NCBI GenBank assembly: GCA_037577475.1
Contig: CM075188.1
Span: 18,209,001 to 18,273,000 of the forward strand
DNA from: Chaunax sp. Z400
Taxonomy: Eukaryota > Chordata > Actinopteri > Lophiiformes > Chaunacidae
Reading direction: 5' to 3'
Length of the DNA: 64,000 bases
Below the pieces are notes generated by a model. That model was not told the origin of the DNA, did not search any database, and saw only the letters and a program-made list of their open reading frames with translations. Position 1 is the stretch's first letter, and each line of letters starts with the position of its first letter. Below, in pieces: positions 58,915 to 64,000 of the stretch. Both the position numbers and the translations under genes were made by a program.

Positions 58915-61900
58915 CCTGTTTTTGTTGTGACTATGATGAAAACCCTGGTACACAGGATCTGAGACACAGGATGGAAATCACTAAACGTGGAGAAGCGAGC
59001 GAGAGAAAGAGTACAGGCAGACTGGGATGAAAAATGTCAGGGAAATAAGGACAGAGTGAGAAAGATGTGAACAGATAAAGAATAGAGAAAAACATTTGAA
59101 AAGACAAGCCTGACTGAGCAATAGCAGCTGAATGGCAACTGTTTGACACTTACATAACTTTGCTTTACAAGAGTTATACTAAACAGAATCCTGTTTTGAA
59201 CATCAAGTATTGTGCCTTTTATTCAGACCTTGTTTTGTCTAAGTCAGCGTCACATTTTTCAAATGGACTTAAGGTTATGCCCTTTGTAGTGACAGGTAAA
59301 TCATGCACAAATCAAATTATTATTGCATGTTAGGCAGAGTGGACAAATAAAGCATTTATGACCAATGAGTTCACAGAGGGGAAACAAAGGAAGGCAGTTC
59401 CTCTACACTGATAACCCACAGGGCAGTAAGTCTGGAGTGGTGTCACAAACAGCATCGTCTCCACCTCAGCGTAACAGGTTTGGGAGATGCTGGGTAGGCC
59501 TATTGTTTAACCATGCAGCCTCGAGTGCCGGATGTGCAGCATCAGAAGCTGAGACGGGAATTGCAGAGGGTTCACTGATTTGAAGATATCTCTGTTTGAC
59601 CTCAGCATTCAGATACTCAGAGACACGATTTGCCTCTGAAAAACAAGACAGGACTGTCAAAGGAAGGTCAAAGGTCACTGCAAGAATGTCATTGGTATGT
59701 TTGTTATCGCATATTTTCACATTTATGTGCACACTGCGTGAGCATGCACCCACACACAGACACAGACACTCAGACACACATACTTTTGATGTCAGATGTT
59801 TTTTAGAACAATTTCATCTTTCACCTGAACAATGTTGTTTTGATTTAGTTTGTATGAGATGTGGGGAAAAAAGTCCAGAATGAGTTTTTGTCATTCCTGT
59901 AACAGAGAAAAACAATGTCTGGCCTGAGTCAGATTCTTCTGGGTCTGTACTCATACTTCTGTTTCTCGTAAACCTATTTTGCTTTTGTTGTGTTTGTCTT
60001 TCAGCATGTAATTATGCTTTTAATCATCTGAGCATGGCACAAGTCAGGAACATTGTGTGGCATGATTCCAGTACATGATGTGCAATGTCACCTGAATATA
60101 GGGCACCAAATAAGACTTCAAGACAGATTAAGTAAAGGCAACTACAGGCATTGTGATTGAGCTCACAGACAAAACTTAGCACACTGGGAGGTATTCTGTT
60201 GAGGAACCACTGAGTTTGCTTACTAAAACATCATAAATCTCTTCATCGGTAATGTTTTTATGAAGAGAAATCTGCTGGTTCATATAAAACAATGTCCACC
60301 CATTTCATGACAACCTGCTGGTCTAAGCACACATTGCAAGGTAGCTCTTTGACGGGAAAGAATCTGCTGTCAACAGGAAACGATGTGTTTTATGTTTTTG
60401 GCAGCAGCAACATGGGGATAAAATGAAGAAAAACTTACTTTGCAGCTAGCTTGACATTCAATACCAACCTAGAATTCAAAATGTATTAAATAAAGATGCA
60501 GTCTGAAGAAAATGAAAACATAAGGCTCATGTTTTCCACTTGACTCTTCAAGGTTCATCTCCAGGTAGGCCAGGCAACAAAGTGGGCATAGCAACAGCCA
60601 AGGGCAGTGTGCATATCCTAAATGGTGTGTAACTCATGAGACCTGATGACATGCTAATTCCATGGAGACAGCGTTGTAGGGGGGTGAGATTACAGTGTGG
60701 CAGTGGAAGTCCAGTGAGGTTGCTCTGTAGTTTCTTGGAGCTCATAGACTGTGTCTTAAGAGGCTTTAAGAGGCTTGGAAGAGATGAAATGCCATCTGGC
60801 TAAACCCCAGAGCCAGACACATATGGTTGGGAAAATGTTGACAACACTGATGTGGTGTGATCCAACACCGGGCTGCTTTTGATTGAAAACCTGCTTCCTC
60901 TCACCTAGGAAAAGAGTGTAGGGGGATAATGCAACAAGATCAAAAGAATGTGAATTGCTTTTTATGTGCAACATTTTTTAATCTGAATAATGAATAATAT
61001 GCAAATTGTTTATTTTTTCTAAGAATTCTTTTTGGTTTGATTTATACTTGCAACCTGCAAACAATGTTTTTAGATATGGTGCAAGCCTGTCTTCCAAAAG
61101 CAATAAATAACTTATAATGATACAGAGTAAAGAAGTAACAAGTCAGGCTGTCACCACTAAAGTATTATTATTATTATTTTTGACCACTGATGTTGGTGTG
61201 CAGCCTTGGTTCTTCCGGTCATAATTCAAGTAACATAATCTGAAATTTAACGATGTTAACCAGTGTGAGATTTCACTATTTTGTATAGAGTTAGCATCAT
61301 TTAATGCTAAGGGGGTTGCCAGCACAAATGGTTGAAAATGTTTACATGATGTAGACTACATTTATGTTAATAATTTATCTCCTATAGTATCAAATTAGTT
61401 TGCAACAGAATATATGTTTCTGTCAGCATTGCAAGTAAATGTGGTACATTGTATCTACTGTGTTGCATTTAAATTTTGGGCCAAAATTCAGAACCCTGAA
61501 ACAAGGTGAGGAGTTAAATGGTGCAGCAGGGCAGGCAGAGCAGACAAGGCTGTCGGTTGGAGTGAAAGCTGTCATGGTGTAGGACGAGACAGGCAAACAA
61601 GGGTTCACACAGGAGAACAGAGTGAGAAGGATTGAAACAGGTCAGAGGAGAACAATTTGAAAAATAGCCTGGCTGCAGATTTAGTATCACAAGGCCAGCT
61701 GAATGATATGTTAGAGTGAAGTAAATAGCTCGGTAAAATATGCTGCAGGGTGTGATGAGTGGATTGGTCATGGGTTCACAGGTGATTCAGCAGGAGGAGG
61801 CAACCATGCATGCACGCCATAAACAGACACACACAAACTCAGAGAGAGAGACAAACAGGTTACAAACAAGAAACACAAGGGAGGACAAATTGACAGAATA

Positions 61901-64000
61901 TAGATGCAATTTCTGGAGAGAATGGCACAGTACCCTTCTTCAGCAACACTTTTCTGCTATGTTTTGTGAGCAGGACTTGAAAAAAAGCTAAATTTGTATC
62001 TTTAAGTACTGAATATGAATGATGTTAAGCAGGAGCAGTCCACTGGAGATGTTCCTGTTTTATCATGTGTATTATGTGCCTCAGCAGTGATTTTGTTTTA
62101 GCTGTGCTGTTTACAGTTACACACACGACATCTGTGTCAAGAACAGTACAAATACGCAGGGAAGGAACAGCCATCAAACCACCAGTCTGCTCAGGTATGT
62201 CAAAGGCTTACACAGTTCACAAACACTTTTATTTTGTCTTTCTTGGGCAGTTTAATCTGTTTTAGCTATGGAAATCACAGCTCTCCTGTGATTAAAATCT
62301 ATATATATAGATGCAATACCACCACATTGTCAGTCAGTCATGCTGACAAGTAGGTCACTTCTTTAGGAAACTGATTACTTGATATTTTTTCAACACAAGT
62401 TAAGTTTTTACACTCATTTTAGTCTGAATCTAAGGAATGGTTCTTAGACAAAGCACCAACTGAAAAGAATTGCTGTGATTTCTGTGAAGAAAAGACAAAA
62501 GTTTTGTTTGCATTCCCCTGACAGAGAGACACATGGTTTGGACTGCCTGCCCAAAGCAGAGATGCTCAGCATCTGCTGCTTTGCTCTCCTCGTGTGGTTT
62601 ATTCTAGTGTTCAGTTCTGAAACTGAACAAACTATCAGGGAAAAGGCAATTATTTGGAAAGTGTACTTGATTAAGCATAATGCCAACAGTAAGGATGGAC
62701 TTTGGGCAGCAAATGATGATTTTTAGTCAGCTGCTAAAATGACTCAACAGAGGGGCGAATCCTCTGTTAAACACTGTCTGTTAACGTAGTTTAAAAACTT
62801 TAGCTGTTCACTGGAAAATGTGCAGAAAGTGGCAAACGGAGCATACACAATGAGTAAAGCACCTACATACAACAAGACCTCATTCTTATTTTATAAATTA
62901 CTGTTTTCTTACATGATGCCATGATCTGTGACTTATGAGGTCAAGAAAATGTTTGCAACATCTTTCACAATAAAGTAATACTGTATGTTTCAAAATACAA
63001 CCTTTAAATGGAAAGTGAACATTGTAACCTCCATGATTTTCTGCAGAGCTGTTGCAGATTGCATTAAATTTAGCTTGGTGCATCTGGTAAACATACATAA
63101 TATATAAATTATACAAGAACAAAGCTAACGAATTGTTTTATAAACTGTACTAAACATACAGAATAGATTTTTTTATGCTGCCTATGGAAGAGCGGAAAAC
63201 TTGAAACATACTGCAATCCAGAGTAGCTGCCAGTCCACGATTCTTCTTTCTGTTGCACATGTTATGTTCCCTCAGGTTTCTATTCAGTGTTTTTTTTGTA
63301 CAAAATTACACGGTTTTGTGTTAAAACTCAAAAGCTCTTTCTATATTGACACCTTACATAGATCACCATACTGTATGCTGTATAATATAGATACATAAAG
63401 GTATGTTGTTTATGAAGAGAAGCAACGGTAAACACAGCATCATGTCAATTCCTTTATGACACCATTAACATGTGATCCAGTCCACAAATCCAAAGCACTA
63501 AAATGTGTAAATGGGTGGAAAAACTGTATTTTCCACTAGTTCAAGGGTGACTGCACCCAAACGACCATGCCTTTCATTGATTACCTTTCAGCTGGGCTGC
63601 CAATAAGACACCTGTTCATAGATGTCAACTGACATGCTGGCAAAATACTAATAAATCAAACAATGCCTGATCCCTTCTCACATCAACAACAGTCTGTCAA
63701 TACTAGGCAGCAGCACTATGCACAGAACTGATCTAAATACAGTGGTCAGGATGTACAGTATCTATCGGCGACTGTCTGTGACAGGTCATGTGGCCAATGG
63801 AAAGTTTAGATTTGATTTGTCTGATCAATGGCAGCGAAGAATCTCTCACTAAACATGTCTCTGCGTTCAAAACTCAACAACCCTCATGAATGACATTGAC
63901 TCAGTGAATTGAGGTATAGTCCACCTTCAGCACAAAGCCTTCAGAGCTTTGGTAATAAAACGTCATCTGTTGAGATAAGAGCCATTCATAAAACCTCAGC
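58915..64000. other. Non-coding stretch to the window end
   Basis: No gene or recognised mobile element in this roughly 5 kb. Small features are a 10-bp duplication (TTAAGAGGCT twice, near 60754-60773), an ATT trinucleotide patch near 61164 and a 16-bp palindrome ATCTATATATATAGAT at 62297-62312. Short frames of up to 103 codons lie on both strands without recognisable motifs. Confidence 0.45.

Overview
This 64 kb window looks like non-coding nuclear DNA of a teleost fish. It is AT-rich, has no bacterial gene density or operons, and carries no open reading frame that I can assign to a cellular protein. The longest unassigned frame is 140 codons and lies in a (TG)n microsatellite. The teleost assignment rests on the interspersed repeats: a tRNA-derived SINE, a second tRNA-like SINE whose 3' tail ends in GGATAAGCGG plus ATGG/AATG units, fragments of an AP-endonuclease LINE, short inverted-repeat DNA elements, hAT-like elements and solo LTRs. 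I recognise these from general familiarity with fish genomes. No database search was run, and family names are deliberately broad.

Layout. 0-5 kb: mostly unique sequence, with a SINE/LINE-type tail near 1.45 kb, a tRNA-SINE on the minus strand near 2.5 kb and a short inverted-repeat element near 5 kb. 5-10 kb: a near-perfect 19-bp hairpin, a repeat split by a nested LTR (6.6-7.5 kb), a SINE tail and a hAT remnant with a decayed BED finger (9.2-9.4 kb). 12-16 kb: a SINE copy with an internal inversion, a complete inverted-repeat element and an antisense LINE endonuclease fragment. 18-25 kb: a LINE C-terminus with its stop codon, several DNA-element copies, a GC-rich LTR-like block and an inverted SINE pair. 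27-37 kb: a full-length SINE with a perfect 15-bp target-site duplication, further repeat pieces, and long unique stretches with TAAT-rich blocks that could be conserved non-coding elements. 37-44 kb: the longest stretch with almost no recognisable repeat. 44-55 kb: two related inverted-repeat DNA elements, a solo LTR, two adjacent palindromes and a LINE tail nested in an older repeat. 55-64 kb: unique sequence plus a 145-bp (TG)n tract.

The window is best read as an intron or an intergenic gene desert. There is no gene network to describe. The useful content is the insertion history of the mobile elements, a few strong palindromes, and blocks worth testing for conservation. I found no convincing new biological system.
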